NCBI RefSeq assembly: GCF_900100535.1
Contig: NZ_FNDG01000023.1
Span: 29,640-93,639 of the forward strand
Direction of reading: 5' to 3'
Length of the DNA: 64,000 nt
Source: Phytopseudomonas flavescens
Lineage (GTDB): Bacteria > Pseudomonadota > Gammaproteobacteria > Pseudomonadales > Pseudomonadaceae
In this document: piece by piece, positions 35,870-45,385 of the stretch
How positions within the stretch are numbered: position 1 is the first letter of the stretch
Layout of the letters: every line of letters begins with the position of its first letter
Made by a program: the position numbers and the translations under genes
The notes under the pieces: model-generated
The model's input: only the letters and a program-made list of their open reading frames with translations
Databases searched by the model: none
What the model was told of the DNA's origin: nothing

Positions 35870-36682
35870 ATGTCTCGTCGAACCTCCTCGGTCATACCCG
35901 GCTTCGGGCTGACTCTGGGCTACACCCTGACCTACCTCGCCCTGGTGGTGTTGATTCCGCTGGGTGCCATGTTCCTGTTCTCGCTGCAGCTGTCGCTGGA
36001 ACAGTGGTGGAACCTGATCACCAACCGCCAGGTGCTGTTCTCCCTCAAGCTTTCCTTCGGCACCGCCCTGGCGGCGGCGCTGCTCAACGGCATCCTCGGC
36101 ACCATCATCGCCTGGGTCCTGGTACGCTACACCTTTCCCGGCCGGCGCATCATCGATGCCATGGTCGACATGCCGTTCGCCCTGCCCACCGCGGTAGCCG
36201 GTATCGCCCTGACCGCGCTGTACGCGCCCAACGGCATGATCGGTTCGCTGTTCCCCTTCAAGATCGCCTATACCCCGCTGGGCATCACCCTGGCACTGGT
36301 GTTCGTCACCCTGCCGTTCGTGGTGCGCACCCTGCAGCCGGTACTCGCCGATTTCCCCAAGGAAGTCGAGGAAGCGGCCTCCTGCCTGGGCGCCAAGCCG
36401 TTGCAGGTGTTCTGGCACGTGCTGCTGCCGAGCCTGCTGCCCGCCTGGATCACCGGCTTCGCCCTGGCCTTCGCCCGCGGCGTCGGCGAGTATGGCTCCG
36501 TGGTGTTCATCGCCGGCAATATCCCGATGAAGACCGAGATCCTCCCGCTGCTGATCGTCTCCAAGCTGGATCAGTACGACTACCCGAGCGCCACCGCCAT
36601 TGGCGTGCTGATGCTGGTGGTCTCGTTCATCCTGCTGCTGTTGATCAACCTGCTGCAGCGCCGCATCCAGCCGCAAATCTGA
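35870..36682 (+). CDS. cysT: Sulfate ABC transporter permease CysT
   Basis: A 270-residue inner-membrane permease with about six membrane segments. DMPFALPTAVAGIALTALYAPNG and the EAA loop EVEEAASCLGAKPLQVFWHVLLP identify CysT/CysU. GEYGSVVFIAGNIPMKTE follows. It lies 10 bp before cysW and forms the sulfate channel with it. Confidence 0.95.
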   Translation: MSRRTSSVIPGFGLTLGYTLTYLALVVLIPLGAMFLFSLQLSLEQWWNLITNRQVLFSLKLSFGTALAAALLNGILGTIIAWVLVRYTFPGRRIIDAMVDMPFALPTAVAGIALTALYAPNGMIGSLFPFKIAYTPLGITLALVFVTLPFVVRTLQPVLADFPKEVEEAASCLGAKPLQVFWHVLLPSLLPAWITGFALAFARGVGEYGSVVFIAGNIPMKTEILPLLIVSKLDQYDYPSATAIGVLMLVVSFILLLLINLLQRRIQPQI

Positions 36683-36692
36683 GGAGCCCGTC

Positions 36693-37559
36693 ATGAGCCT
36701 TGCAACCCTGAGCAAGAACGCGGCTGCGCGCCCGGTACGCCGTTCCCCCGGTGCCATCGCCCTGATCGTCATCGCCTGGGCGGTGTTCGCGGTGATCCTC
36801 GTGCTGCCGCTGTATATCGTCGTCACCCAGGGCCTGAGCCGTGGCCTGGCGTTTTTCTGGGAGGCGATCCGCGAGCCGGACGCGATTTCCGCGCTCAAGC
36901 TGACCCTGCTGGCCACGGCCATCTCCGTCCCGCTGAACCTGGTATTCGGGGTCGCCGCAGCCTGGGCGGTGACCAAGTTCGAGTTCCGCGGCAAGAGCGT
37001 GCTGGTCACCCTGATCGACATGCCGTTCTCGGTATCGCCGGTGGTCGCCGGCCTGATCTACGTGCTGCTGTTCGGCGCGCAGAGCAAGCTGGCGCCGTAC
37101 CTGCAGGATCACGACCTGCAGATCATCTACGCCGTGCCCGGCATCGTCCTGGCCACCATCTTCGTCACCTTCCCGTTCGTCGCGCGCGAGCTGATCCCGC
37201 TGATGGAGGAACAGGGCACCACCGAAGAGGAAGCCGCACGCCTGCTCGGTGCCAACGGCTGGCAGATGTTCTGGCATGTGACCTTGCCTAACGTAAAATG
37301 GGCGCTGGTCTACGGCGTGGTGCTCTGCACGGCGCGGGCGATGGGCGAGTTCGGCGCGGTATCGGTGGTTTCCGGGCACATCCGCGGCTACACCAACACG
37401 CTGCCCCTGCACATCGAGATTCTCTACAACGAGTACAACATCGTCGCCGCGTTCAGCGTGGCCATCCTGTTGCTGGTCATGGCCCTGGTCGTGCTGCTGC
37501 TGCGCCAATGGAGCGAAGCGCGCTTGAGCCGGCAGTTCAAGACGAATCAGGACGATTGA
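36693..37559 (+). CDS. cysW: Sulfate ABC transporter permease CysW
   Basis: A 288-residue permease paralogous to CysT, with DMPFSVSPVVAGLIYVLLFGAQS and the EAA loop TTEEEAARLLGANGWQMFWHVTLP; AMGEFGAVSVVSGHIRGYTNTLPL is typical of CysW. RBS GAGGAG precedes the start. It pairs with CysT and is energised by CysA, encoded 60 bp downstream. Confidence 0.95.
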   Translation: MSLATLSKNAAARPVRRSPGAIALIVIAWAVFAVILVLPLYIVVTQGLSRGLAFFWEAIREPDAISALKLTLLATAISVPLNLVFGVAAAWAVTKFEFRGKSVLVTLIDMPFSVSPVVAGLIYVLLFGAQSKLAPYLQDHDLQIIYAVPGIVLATIFVTFPFVARELIPLMEEQGTTEEEAARLLGANGWQMFWHVTLPNVKWALVYGVVLCTARAMGEFGAVSVVSGHIRGYTNTLPLHIEILYNEYNIVAAFSVAILLLVMALVVLLLRQWSEARLSRQFKTNQDD

Positions 37560-37619
37560 ATCATTCCGCCGGCGGCGCCCGACGCGCAGCCCCGGCCACA
37601 CAGATCAGCAGGTGCACCC

Positions 37620-38612
37620 ATGAGTATTCAAGTTCAAGGCATCAACAAGCACTTCGGCCAGTTCAAGGCACTCGACGACATCAACCTGAACATCGACAGC
37701 GGTGAGCTGGTGGCCCTGCTCGGCCCGTCCGGCTGCGGCAAGACCACCCTGTTGCGCATCATCGCCGGCCTGGAAGTCCCGGACACCGGCAACATCGTGT
37801 TCCACGGCGAAGACGTGTCCGAGCACGACGTGCGTGATCGCAAGGTCGGCTTCGTATTCCAGCACTACGCCCTGTTCCGCCACATGACCGTGTTCGACAA
37901 CGTGGCCTTCGGCCTGCGCATGAAGCCCAAGGGCGAGCGTCCGAACGAGAACGTGATCAAGAAGAAGGTCCACGACCTGCTCGACCTGGTGCAGCTAGAC
38001 TGGCTGGCCGACCGCTACCCGGAACAGCTCTCCGGCGGCCAGCGCCAGCGTATCGCCCTGGCCCGCGCCCTGGCGGTGGAACCCAAGGTACTGCTGCTCG
38101 ACGAACCGTTCGGCGCCCTCGACGCCAAGGTGCGCAAGGAACTGCGTCGCTGGCTGGCGCGCCTGCACGAAGAGGTGCACCTGACCAGCGTGTTCGTGAC
38201 CCACGACCAGGAAGAAGCCATGGAAGTGGCCGACCGCATCGTGGTGATGAACAAGGGCGTGGTCGAACAGATCGGCTCGCCGGCCGAGGTCTACGAGAAG
38301 CCGTCCAGCGATTTCGTCTACCACTTCCTTGGCGATGCCAACCGCCTGTATGTCGGCGACGATCACCATGTGCTGTTCCGCCCGCACGAAGTGCAGCTGT
38401 CGACCGAGGCACTGGACGGCCATCAGGCCGGCGAAGTGCGGGATATCCGCCTGCTCGGCGCCATCACCCGCATCACCCTGAAGGTCGAAGACCAGGACGA
38501 ACTGATCGAGGCCGAAGTGGCCAAGGACCACCTCAGCCTGGACAGCCTGAGCCGTGGCGACATCCTGTACTTCAAGCCAAAGGGTGGCAAGCCGGTCAGC
38601 ACGGCGCGCTAA
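37620..38612 (+). CDS. cysA: Sulfate ABC transporter ATPase
   Basis: A 330-residue ATPase. Walker A GPSGCGKTT, signature LSGGQRQRIALARAL, Walker B VLLLDEPFGALD, H-switch VFVTHDQEEA and a C-terminal TOBE-like domain (LFRPHEVQLS) are all visible. Last gene of sbp-cysTWA. No clear terminator follows before the convergent DUF962 gene. Confidence 0.96.
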   Translation: MSIQVQGINKHFGQFKALDDINLNIDSGELVALLGPSGCGKTTLLRIIAGLEVPDTGNIVFHGEDVSEHDVRDRKVGFVFQHYALFRHMTVFDNVAFGLRMKPKGERPNENVIKKKVHDLLDLVQLDWLADRYPEQLSGGQRQRIALARALAVEPKVLLLDEPFGALDAKVRKELRRWLARLHEEVHLTSVFVTHDQEEAMEVADRIVVMNKGVVEQIGSPAEVYEKPSSDFVYHFLGDANRLYVGDDHHVLFRPHEVQLSTEALDGHQAGEVRDIRLLGAITRITLKVEDQDELIEAEVAKDHLSLDSLSRGDILYFKPKGGKPVSTAR

Positions 38613-38687
38613 TCTGCAGACATGGGGTGGGCCGCGTCAGCCCACCGATCGCTCGCACAGCAACCTGCAATGAGCGGCTTGCCACCA

Positions 38688-39209
38688 TCAAGCCGTCTTG
38701 TGCTCACGGATGCAGGTCGGTCCCGCGCGCCTGACCACTGCATGCTCGACCTCCTGGCGCAGGCCAAGGAGAAAGGCGGCTTCGGCGACCACGAACAACG
38801 GCCCGACCATCAGCCCCATGACATCGTCGACGAACGCCGGTTTGCGGCCTTCGTAGAAGTGGCCGACGAACTGGATGACCCAACCGACCACGAACAGCCC
38901 CAGCCCCGCGACCAGCCACACGGCCGTGCCGCTCATGGCCAGATGGGCAGCGCACCACAGGGAGAGGCCCAGCAGCAATCCCATCACTGCGCCGAAGCGC
39001 AGGTCCAGGCGCAGGTAGAACAGGGTAGACGCCAGCGCCAGCGCAGCAGCGGGAGACAGCCAGAATCCGGCAAGCGGCACGCCAGGGCGCGACAGCAGCA
39101 CGGTGACCGCCAGGACGATCATGGGAATGCCGATGAAATGGGTGACGATATTGCGCCGATCACGATGATAGGCCGCGTATTGGGCCAGGTGATCCACCAG
39201 GGTTTTCAT
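38688..39209 (-). CDS. DUF962/Mpo1-like membrane protein
   Basis: A 173-residue protein with four or five membrane segments and the family N-terminus YAAYHRDRRNIVTHFIGIPMI, plus QFVGHFYEGRKPAFVDDV. Relatives in yeast (Mpo1) are Fe(II)-dependent dioxygenases of 2-hydroxy fatty acids, and the H-x and H-F-Y-E histidines match that family. The start at 39209 has GAGAGGA upstream. Bacterial function is not established; it is divergent from the Crp/Fnr gene by 87 bp. Confidence 0.85.
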   Translation of the reverse strand: MKTLVDHLAQYAAYHRDRRNIVTHFIGIPMIVLAVTVLLSRPGVPLAGFWLSPAAALALASTLFYLRLDLRFGAVMGLLLGLSLWCAAHLAMSGTAVWLVAGLGLFVVGWVIQFVGHFYEGRKPAFVDDVMGLMVGPLFVVAEAAFLLGLRQEVEHAVVRRAGPTCIREHKTA

Positions 39210-39296
39210 TGTTGTTATCCTCTCGGGTACATGCCTGCGCATAATGGCGCTGCCATCTCGCCAGCACTGTCAGCTAGCCGACAAAGCGGAATATCC

Positions 39297-39974
39297 ATGA
39301 CCGATCTGCATGCCGTGTTGCTTCAGGGCCAATGGTTCGCCGCACTGCCGCAGGCGTTGCAGCAGGCGCTGGTGACGCAGGGCAGGCCACTGCAGTTGGA
39401 AACCGGGCAACGCCTGTTCAGCCGTGGCGATCCGCCCGGTGGCCTGTATGCAGTGCTGTCCGGCGCCATGCGCATCGGCACCGTGGATGCCCAGGGCAAG
39501 GAGGCGTTGCTGATTCTGGTGGAGGCGCCCCACTGGTTCGGCGAAATCGCCCTGTTCGATGGCCAGCCACGCACCCACGATGCCATCGCAGAAATCACCA
39601 GCACCCTGTTGCACCTCCCCCAGGCGGGCCTGTTGAGCCTACTGGACGCGCACCCCGCCTACTGGCGCCACATCGCCCTGCTGATGGCCCACAAGGTGCG
39701 CCTGGCATTCATCACCCTGGAAGAGATGAGCCTGCTGCCAGCCGCGCAGCGTCTCGCCCGGCGCCTGCTGCTGATCGTCGATGACTATGGCGAAACCCGG
39801 GGGCCACGGCGCATCATTCACCTGGCGCAGGACCAGTTGGCCGCCATGCTGGCCATTTCCCGGCAGACCGCCAATCGCCTGCTCAACGATTTGCAGGTCC
39901 GTGGCATCGTGCAGTTGACCTACGGCGAGATCGAGATTCTCGACCTGGATGGCCTGCGCCAGGCCGCTCAGTAA
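39297..39974 (+). CDS. Crp/Fnr-family transcriptional regulator
   Basis: A 225-residue regulator with an N-terminal cyclic-nucleotide-binding-type beta barrel (RLFSRGDPPGGLYAVLSGAMRIG, WFGEIALFDGQPRTHDAIAE) and a C-terminal HTH_Crp (LAQDQLAAMLAISRQTANRLLNDLQVRGIV). It lacks the N-terminal cysteines of Fnr, so it is unlikely to be an oxygen sensor. The cAMP-contact residues are not obviously conserved, and its ligand is unknown. The start at 39297 follows AAGCGGAATATCC. Confidence 0.88.
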   Translation: MTDLHAVLLQGQWFAALPQALQQALVTQGRPLQLETGQRLFSRGDPPGGLYAVLSGAMRIGTVDAQGKEALLILVEAPHWFGEIALFDGQPRTHDAIAEITSTLLHLPQAGLLSLLDAHPAYWRHIALLMAHKVRLAFITLEEMSLLPAAQRLARRLLLIVDDYGETRGPRRIIHLAQDQLAAMLAISRQTANRLLNDLQVRGIVQLTYGEIEILDLDGLRQAAQ

Positions 39975-40110
39975 CCATATGAAGATTTTGTGACAGCCGA
40001 ACCAATGGCCAAGAGCCAGTTCAAAGGCTCGCGAGCTTGAGCCAGGCTAGGGCCAGGCGCCCCCACAGAATCGGGCGAAGAAGCGCGGTTCACTGCTGTA
40101 AAAGAACATT

Positions 40111-40169
40111 CTGAGCCCGGTTTCAACGTAGCATGGCCAACGCGCAGCAGACGTTGAACCGGCTCTGAG
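40111..40169. repeat. Inverted repeat between the Crp/Fnr and PhoD-like genes
   Basis: CTGAGCCCGGTTTCAACGT (40111-40129) and ACGTTGAACCGGCTCTGAG (40151-40169) form a near-perfect 17-19 bp inverted repeat around 21 bases. It may terminate the regulator gene; it also resembles dispersed Pseudomonas palindromes. The rest of the 267-bp gap shows nothing clear. Confidence 0.7.
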
Positions 40170-40241
40170 AGCCATGTCCCTATTCATTCTCTGAAATAAA
40201 GGCCTGCCGGCTAACCCCGAGCTGGCCGGAAGCGATCCCGG

Positions 40242-42197
40242 ATGCCGTTGCCAGAAACTCGAGAATCCACCGACCTGCCTGCCGTTCTCGCCGGCCCGAT
40301 CCTGCGGCGCCTGGAGCCTGGCCGCCTGGTGCTGTGGCTGGTAGGCAGCCGCGCGCTGCAACTGACCCTGCGCCTCGCGCCAAGTGAACAGACCGCTCGC
40401 GATTACCCGCTGGGTGACGACGCCTGTCAGCGCCTGGTGATCGGTGAGCACGCGGTCATCCACCTGATCGACCTGCGCCTCGACAACCCGCTGCCCCAGG
40501 ACGAACGGATCGACTACGACCTGCTGGTCGACGGCCGGCTGGGCATCGCCGATTGGGCTGCGCACCTGCTGTACGACGGCGCGACGCAAGCCAACTTCGT
40601 GTTGCGCTCGCGCATCGACCACCTGCTGCATGGCTCCTGCCGCAAGCCTCATCACCCATCTCAGGATGGCCTGCTGTGTGCCGACCGCCTGCTGGCCACG
40701 CCACATGCCCCGCACGAACGGCCTGCACTGCTGATGCACAGCGGCGACCAGGTGTACGCCGATGACGTCGCCGGGCCGATGCTGCGCGCCGTCCACACGC
40801 TGATCGAACGCCTGGGGCTGTATCACGAGAAACTCGAGGGCGCGGTGGTCGAAGACAGCGCCGACCTCTACGTGCACCCGGCCAGCTACTACCACCGCGC
40901 AGACCTGCTGCCGGCGCTGAAAGCCAACGAAACCTTGCGCGAGCGCTTTTTCGGCGGTACCGAAAAGCCCATCTTCACCAGCAGCAACGCCGACAACCAC
41001 CTGGTCACCCTGGCCGAAGTGCTGGCCATGTACCTACTGGTCTGGGCGCCGACGCCCTGGACGCTGATCGACCTCGAACAGCCCGCACTGAGCGAAGAGG
41101 ACGCCGAGCGCTACCGCCAGGAGCAGGCCCGCATCGATGCCTTCGTCGCCAGCCTGGATCAGGTTGCCCGGGTGCTGGCGCACCTGCCGAACCTGATGAT
41201 CTTCGACGATCACGACATCACCGATGACTGGAACCTCTCCGCGCAGTGGGAAGAAACCGCCTACGGCCATCCCTTCTCCAAGCGCATCATCGGCAACGCG
41301 CTGATCGGCTACCTGCTGTGCCAGGGCTGGGGCAACAACCCCGACGCCTTCGCCGAGCCGCTGGCCAACACCAACGAACTGTGCGAGCAGGCCAGGGAGC
41401 TGGGTTTTGGCAGCCCGGCTCAGGATCGCTTGATCGACGAGCTGATGAAATTCCAGCAATGGCACTACGTGCTGCCCAGCACACCGGCGCTGCTGGTACT
41501 CGACACGCGAACCCGGCGCTGGCGCAGCGAACGCACCATCAAACGCCCTTCCGGGCTGCTCGACTGGGAAGCCCTGAGCGAATTCCAGCAGGACCTGCTC
41601 GACCACCCCGCCGCCATCATCGTGTCACCGGCGCCGATGTTCGGGGTCAAACTGATCGAAGCGGTGCAGCGGGTGTTCAGCTGGGCCGGCCACCCGCTGA
41701 TGGTCGATGCGGAGAACTGGATGGCGCACCGCGGCGCGGCCCAGGTGATGCTCAACATCTTCCGCCACTCGCGCACTCCCGGTGATTACGTGGTGCTGTC
41801 CGGTGACGTGCACTACTCGTTCTTCTACGAGGTGAAGATCCGCGACCGCCGCCAGGGCCCGACCATCTGGCAGATCACCAGCAGCGGCGTGAAGAACGAA
41901 TTCCCGGAACGCCTGCTGAACGTCTTCGATCGCCTCAACCGCTGGCTGTATGCGCCCTGGTCGCCCCTCAACTGGCTGACCAAGCGGCGGCGCATGCAGG
42001 TATTCCCGCACATTCCCAAGCAGAGCAAGGCAGGCGAACGCCTGTGGAACTCCGCCGGCCTCGGCCAGGTGCTGTTCAACGCCGCAGGCCAGCCCAGCCG
42101 CGTGTACCAGCTCAACGCCGACGGCTCGCCCCGCACCGAATTCATCGACGACCGCGACGACGCCCCGGAGCCCCACGAAGAGCCCAAGCGCGCGTAA
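40242..42197 (+). CDS. PhoD-like metallophosphatase
   Basis: A 651-residue protein of the alkaline phosphatase D-like group. Metal motifs are MHSGDQVYADDVAGP, LMIFDDHDITDDWNL and VVLSGDVHYSFFYEV, which supply Asp/Asn/His ligands of a binuclear centre. An N-terminal beta domain of about 110 residues precedes the catalytic domain. No signal peptide is evident, so a cytoplasmic location is likely, unlike classical exported PhoD. GGAAG lies upstream of the start. The substrate is unknown. Confidence 0.85.
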   Translation: MPLPETRESTDLPAVLAGPILRRLEPGRLVLWLVGSRALQLTLRLAPSEQTARDYPLGDDACQRLVIGEHAVIHLIDLRLDNPLPQDERIDYDLLVDGRLGIADWAAHLLYDGATQANFVLRSRIDHLLHGSCRKPHHPSQDGLLCADRLLATPHAPHERPALLMHSGDQVYADDVAGPMLRAVHTLIERLGLYHEKLEGAVVEDSADLYVHPASYYHRADLLPALKANETLRERFFGGTEKPIFTSSNADNHLVTLAEVLAMYLLVWAPTPWTLIDLEQPALSEEDAERYRQEQARIDAFVASLDQVARVLAHLPNLMIFDDHDITDDWNLSAQWEETAYGHPFSKRIIGNALIGYLLCQGWGNNPDAFAEPLANTNELCEQARELGFGSPAQDRLIDELMKFQQWHYVLPSTPALLVLDTRTRRWRSERTIKRPSGLLDWEALSEFQQDLLDHPAAIIVSPAPMFGVKLIEAVQRVFSWAGHPLMVDAENWMAHRGAAQVMLNIFRHSRTPGDYVVLSGDVHYSFFYEVKIRDRRQGPTIWQITSSGVKNEFPERLLNVFDRLNRWLYAPWSPLNWLTKRRRMQVFPHIPKQSKAGERLWNSAGLGQVLFNAAGQPSRVYQLNADGSPRTEFIDDRDDAPEPHEEPKRA

Positions 42198-42278
42198 GTC
42201 CGCCACCTCCGTAAGCCCCCGGGCGAACCGACGTCGCCCCCACGATCAAGCGTGGGCGCGCAGCGCCTGCTCAGTCGT

Positions 42279-43580
42279 CTAGCGCAGCTTCTCCAGCAGC
42301 TGGTAGTACCACATGCCCAGCGCCAGCATCGGATTGCCGAACACATCACCCATCGGCACCTTGACGTGCGAACACCCTGCGAAGGTCTCGAAACGTGCCA
42401 GTTCGCCGCTCATGGCTTCGGCCATGATCTCGCCCATCACGTGGCTGGTGGCGATGCCGTGGCCGGAGTAGCCCTGGCAGTACCAGACGTTGGGCGACAG
42501 CTTGCCCAGTTGCGGGATGCGGTTCATGACGATGCCCATGGCACAGCTCCACTGGAACTCGATGGGCACGCCCTCGAGGCTCGGGAAGGTCCGCTCGATG
42601 CCGGGGCGCAGCTCGGCCGCGATATCCCGTGAGTCTCGCCCGGAGTAGTTGGCACCGCCGCCGAACAGCAGGCGCCCGTCGGCGGTCAGGCGGTAGTAGT
42701 CGAGCACGAAGCGGCAGTCGTAGACGGCCAGGTCCTGGGGGTTGATCTGTGCCGCCAGCTCGCCCAGCGGCGCGGTGGTGACGATGCCACCCATGGCCGG
42801 GAAAATCATGCCCTTGAGCTTTCCAGGCTCCAGCTTGTGGTACACGTCGCCGGCCAGCAGCACCTGATTGGCAACCACCCGCCCTTCGGCCGTCACCAGT
42901 GTCGGCGTGCTGCCGTGGACGATCTCCAGCACCGGCGAGTGCTCGAAAATCAGCGCGCCAAGGCTGTGGGCGGCCCGCGCTTCGCCCAGGCACAGGTTCA
43001 GCGGATGCAGGTGCAGGTTGCGGGTGTTCTTCAGCGCGCCGAGGTACAGGTCGCTGGCCAGGTGGGCCCGCACGCCACCGGCATCGAGCAGGGTCACGTC
43101 GGCGTCCATGCCACGGCGCAACGCCTCGTCATGGGAGGCACGCAGTTCGTCGAGGTGGGCGGCTTTCATCGCCGCGTGCAGGTGGCCGTGCTTGAGGTCG
43201 CAGGCAATGCCATAGCGACGCACCCGCTGCTCGATGATGGCGTGGCCGCGCCAGCGCAGGTTCCAGATGAAATCATCGACCTCCCCGCCCAGCCGCTTGC
43301 GCATCTGCTTGGCCATGGCAGCGTCGCCAGACAGGCTACCGGTGACCTGCCCGCCATTGCGGCCGCTGGCGCCCCAACCGATGCGATTGGCCTCTACCAC
43401 GGCTACCTTGAACCCCCGCTCGGCCAGTTCGACCGCAGTGGCCACGCCGGTGAAGCCGCCGCCGATGATCGCCACATCGACGCGCACCTCTCCCTGCACG
43501 CCCGGGTAGTCGCTGTCCTGCTCGATACTCGCGCTGTAATAGGACGGGCTGCGCTGGGCTGCCCTCGCCTTGTCTTTCAT
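42279..43580 (-). CDS. puuB: Gamma-glutamylputrescine oxidase-type FAD oxidoreductase
   Basis: A 433-residue DAO-family flavoprotein. The FAD motif is VAIIGGGFTGVATAVELAERGFKVAVVEA, and IGWGASGRNGGQVTGSLSGD is typical of PuuB, which oxidises gamma-glutamylputrescine to the aldehyde. FGGGANYSGRDSRDI and WSCAMGIVMNRIPQLG lie in the C-terminal half. It is downstream of a gamma-glutamylputrescine synthetase-like gene (55-bp gap), which supports the putrescine role; the sequence alone also allows other amine oxidases. RBS AAGGAAC. Confidence 0.82.
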   Translation of the reverse strand: MKDKARAAQRSPSYYSASIEQDSDYPGVQGEVRVDVAIIGGGFTGVATAVELAERGFKVAVVEANRIGWGASGRNGGQVTGSLSGDAAMAKQMRKRLGGEVDDFIWNLRWRGHAIIEQRVRRYGIACDLKHGHLHAAMKAAHLDELRASHDEALRRGMDADVTLLDAGGVRAHLASDLYLGALKNTRNLHLHPLNLCLGEARAAHSLGALIFEHSPVLEIVHGSTPTLVTAEGRVVANQVLLAGDVYHKLEPGKLKGMIFPAMGGIVTTAPLGELAAQINPQDLAVYDCRFVLDYYRLTADGRLLFGGGANYSGRDSRDIAAELRPGIERTFPSLEGVPIEFQWSCAMGIVMNRIPQLGKLSPNVWYCQGYSGHGIATSHVMGEIMAEAMSGELARFETFAGCSHVKVPMGDVFGNPMLALGMWYYQLLEKLR

Positions 43581-43635
43581 GAGTGTTCCTTAGCGGCACG
43601 CCATGGGTGCCGCGCTTGATGGTGCGGCGGACGGT

Positions 43636-45000
43636 TCACGCCTGATTCAGGTACCAGCGCCAGTCCTGCTCGCCGACTTCCGCCATGAAACGCCGCTGTT
43701 CCTCGCCCTTGACCGCCAGGTACACGCGCAGAAACTCCGCACCCAGCGCCTCGGCTGCCCAGCTCGAGGCCTGCAGCGCGCGCAGCGAGGTCAGCCAGTC
43801 GGTGGGCAGAAGAGCCTTGGCCTGGGCATAGCCGTTGCCTTCGATGGGCTCACCGGGGTCCAACTCTTCACGGATGCCGCGGTGAATGCCGGCGAGGATC
43901 GCCGCAGCAGCCAGATAGGGGTTGGCATCGGCGCCGCAGATGCGGTGCTCGATGTGTCGCGTGACTGCCGGGCCGCCCGGCACGCGCAGGCTGACGGTGC
44001 GGTTATCCACACCCCAGCTCAAAGCCAGCGGCGCATAGCTGTTGGCCTGGAAGCGCCGGTAGGAGTTGGCGTTGGGGCAGAACAACAGAAGCGAATCGAG
44101 CAGGCTGGCGAGCATGCCGCCCACCGCGTAACGCAGCAGCGGGGAACCTGCGGGCGCCTCACTGGCGAACAGGTTGCGGCCCACCGCGTCATTCAGGCTG
44201 ACATGCATGTGCATGCCGGTGCCAGCCAGGTGGTCGAACGGCTTGGCCATGAAGCAGGCCTGCATGCCATGCCGGTGCGCCACACCCTTGACCAGGCGCT
44301 TGTAGCGCACCGCCTGATCCATGGCCTGCAACGCATCGCCGTGCTCCAGAGTGATTTCCACCTGCCCCGGCGCGTACTCGGAAATTGCCGTTCGCGCGGG
44401 GATGCCCTGGGCCTTGCACGCGGCGTACAGGTCAGCGAGAAACGGCTCGATCTGCTCCAGCTCGCGCAGGCCATAGACCTGGGTATTGCGCGGCCGGCCG
44501 CCATCGGCATCCAGGGCCGGCTGCGGGTGGCCACGGGGGTCGCGCCTGGCATCGAGCAGGTAGAACTCCAGCTCGCAGGCCATTACCGGGTGAAAGCCCT
44601 CGGCCTGCAGCCGCTCGATCACCTGCACCAGCACATGGCGCGGGTCGGCGATGCTGGCCGGCATGCCTTCCTGCGGGTGCATGCTGACCTGCACCGCCGC
44701 CGTGGGAATCAGCCGCCAGGGCAGACGCGCCAGACTGCCGGCCAGGGGGTAGGCCCGGCAGTCGACGTCGCCGACGTCCCAGACCAGCCCGGAATCCTCC
44801 ACGTCATCACCGTTGATGCTCAGGCCAAGGATGGTGCTCGGCAGCGGTCGTCCGCTGCGGTAAACGGCGAGCAGCTCGTCACGGTGCAACAGCTTGCCGC
44901 GTGGCACACCGTTGGCGTCGATGATGAACAGTTCGAACAGCTCGATATCGGGGTTCCGCACGAGGAAATCCTCGGCGTCCTGCAGAGGGGCGAATGGCAT
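43636..45000 (-). CDS. puuA: Glutamine synthetase-family gamma-glutamylpolyamine synthetase
   Basis: A 454-residue glutamine synthetase-fold ligase. FELFIIDANGVPRGKLL at the N-terminus, the catalytic ACELEFYLLDARRDP, HMHVSLND and NANSYRRFQANSYAP match the PuuA/SpuI branch, which glutamylates putrescine or related polyamines using ATP. The paired PuuB-like oxidase and the nearby gabT/gabD genes complete a putrescine-to-GABA-to-succinate route. TCTGGAGAAG lies upstream. The exact amine is inferred. Confidence 0.85.
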   Translation of the reverse strand: MPFAPLQDAEDFLVRNPDIELFELFIIDANGVPRGKLLHRDELLAVYRSGRPLPSTILGLSINGDDVEDSGLVWDVGDVDCRAYPLAGSLARLPWRLIPTAAVQVSMHPQEGMPASIADPRHVLVQVIERLQAEGFHPVMACELEFYLLDARRDPRGHPQPALDADGGRPRNTQVYGLRELEQIEPFLADLYAACKAQGIPARTAISEYAPGQVEITLEHGDALQAMDQAVRYKRLVKGVAHRHGMQACFMAKPFDHLAGTGMHMHVSLNDAVGRNLFASEAPAGSPLLRYAVGGMLASLLDSLLLFCPNANSYRRFQANSYAPLALSWGVDNRTVSLRVPGGPAVTRHIEHRICGADANPYLAAAAILAGIHRGIREELDPGEPIEGNGYAQAKALLPTDWLTSLRALQASSWAAEALGAEFLRVYLAVKGEEQRRFMAEVGEQDWRWYLNQA

Positions 45001-45385
45001 GATGGCTTCTCCAGAGGGGCTGTCGCCGTTTCATCAGCAGCCAGGTTACCGGCACTTGAACGAGAACAGCGCAGGATCCACGGGCGGCCGTCACGGCGGC
45101 CCCGGATCGACGGGTCGGCTGCACGGGCAGCCATGGGCGTCAGACGGTGAGAAGTACATCCGGCGGGCGGGCATGGCGGCAATGCCAGAGCGCCCAGAAA
45201 GCGAGGGTCTGCGGTAGCCCTGTGGGTTCGGGGACACGTCCCTGCGGGCACAGAGCTGGCAGGGCGAGGGCTGGGGCACAGGTGCAGAGCGGGAAAGGCA
45301 TACCGTTGAGGCTCGCATGGGCAGACGGCCAGGTTAAATCGCTATTACCGCACCTTCACGTGGCCAGCGGCTAAACAATGGCCTG
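45001..45385. other. Intergenic region upstream of puuA
   Basis: A 385-bp gap between the minus-strand puuA start and the minus-strand chemoreceptor stop. It should hold the puuA promoter and the receptor's terminator. GC-rich with several imperfect dyads, none convincing enough to name. Confidence 0.5.

Noticed and set aside
39297..39974. Fnr-type oxygen sensor
   Set aside because: The N-terminal cysteines needed for the Fe-S cluster are absent.
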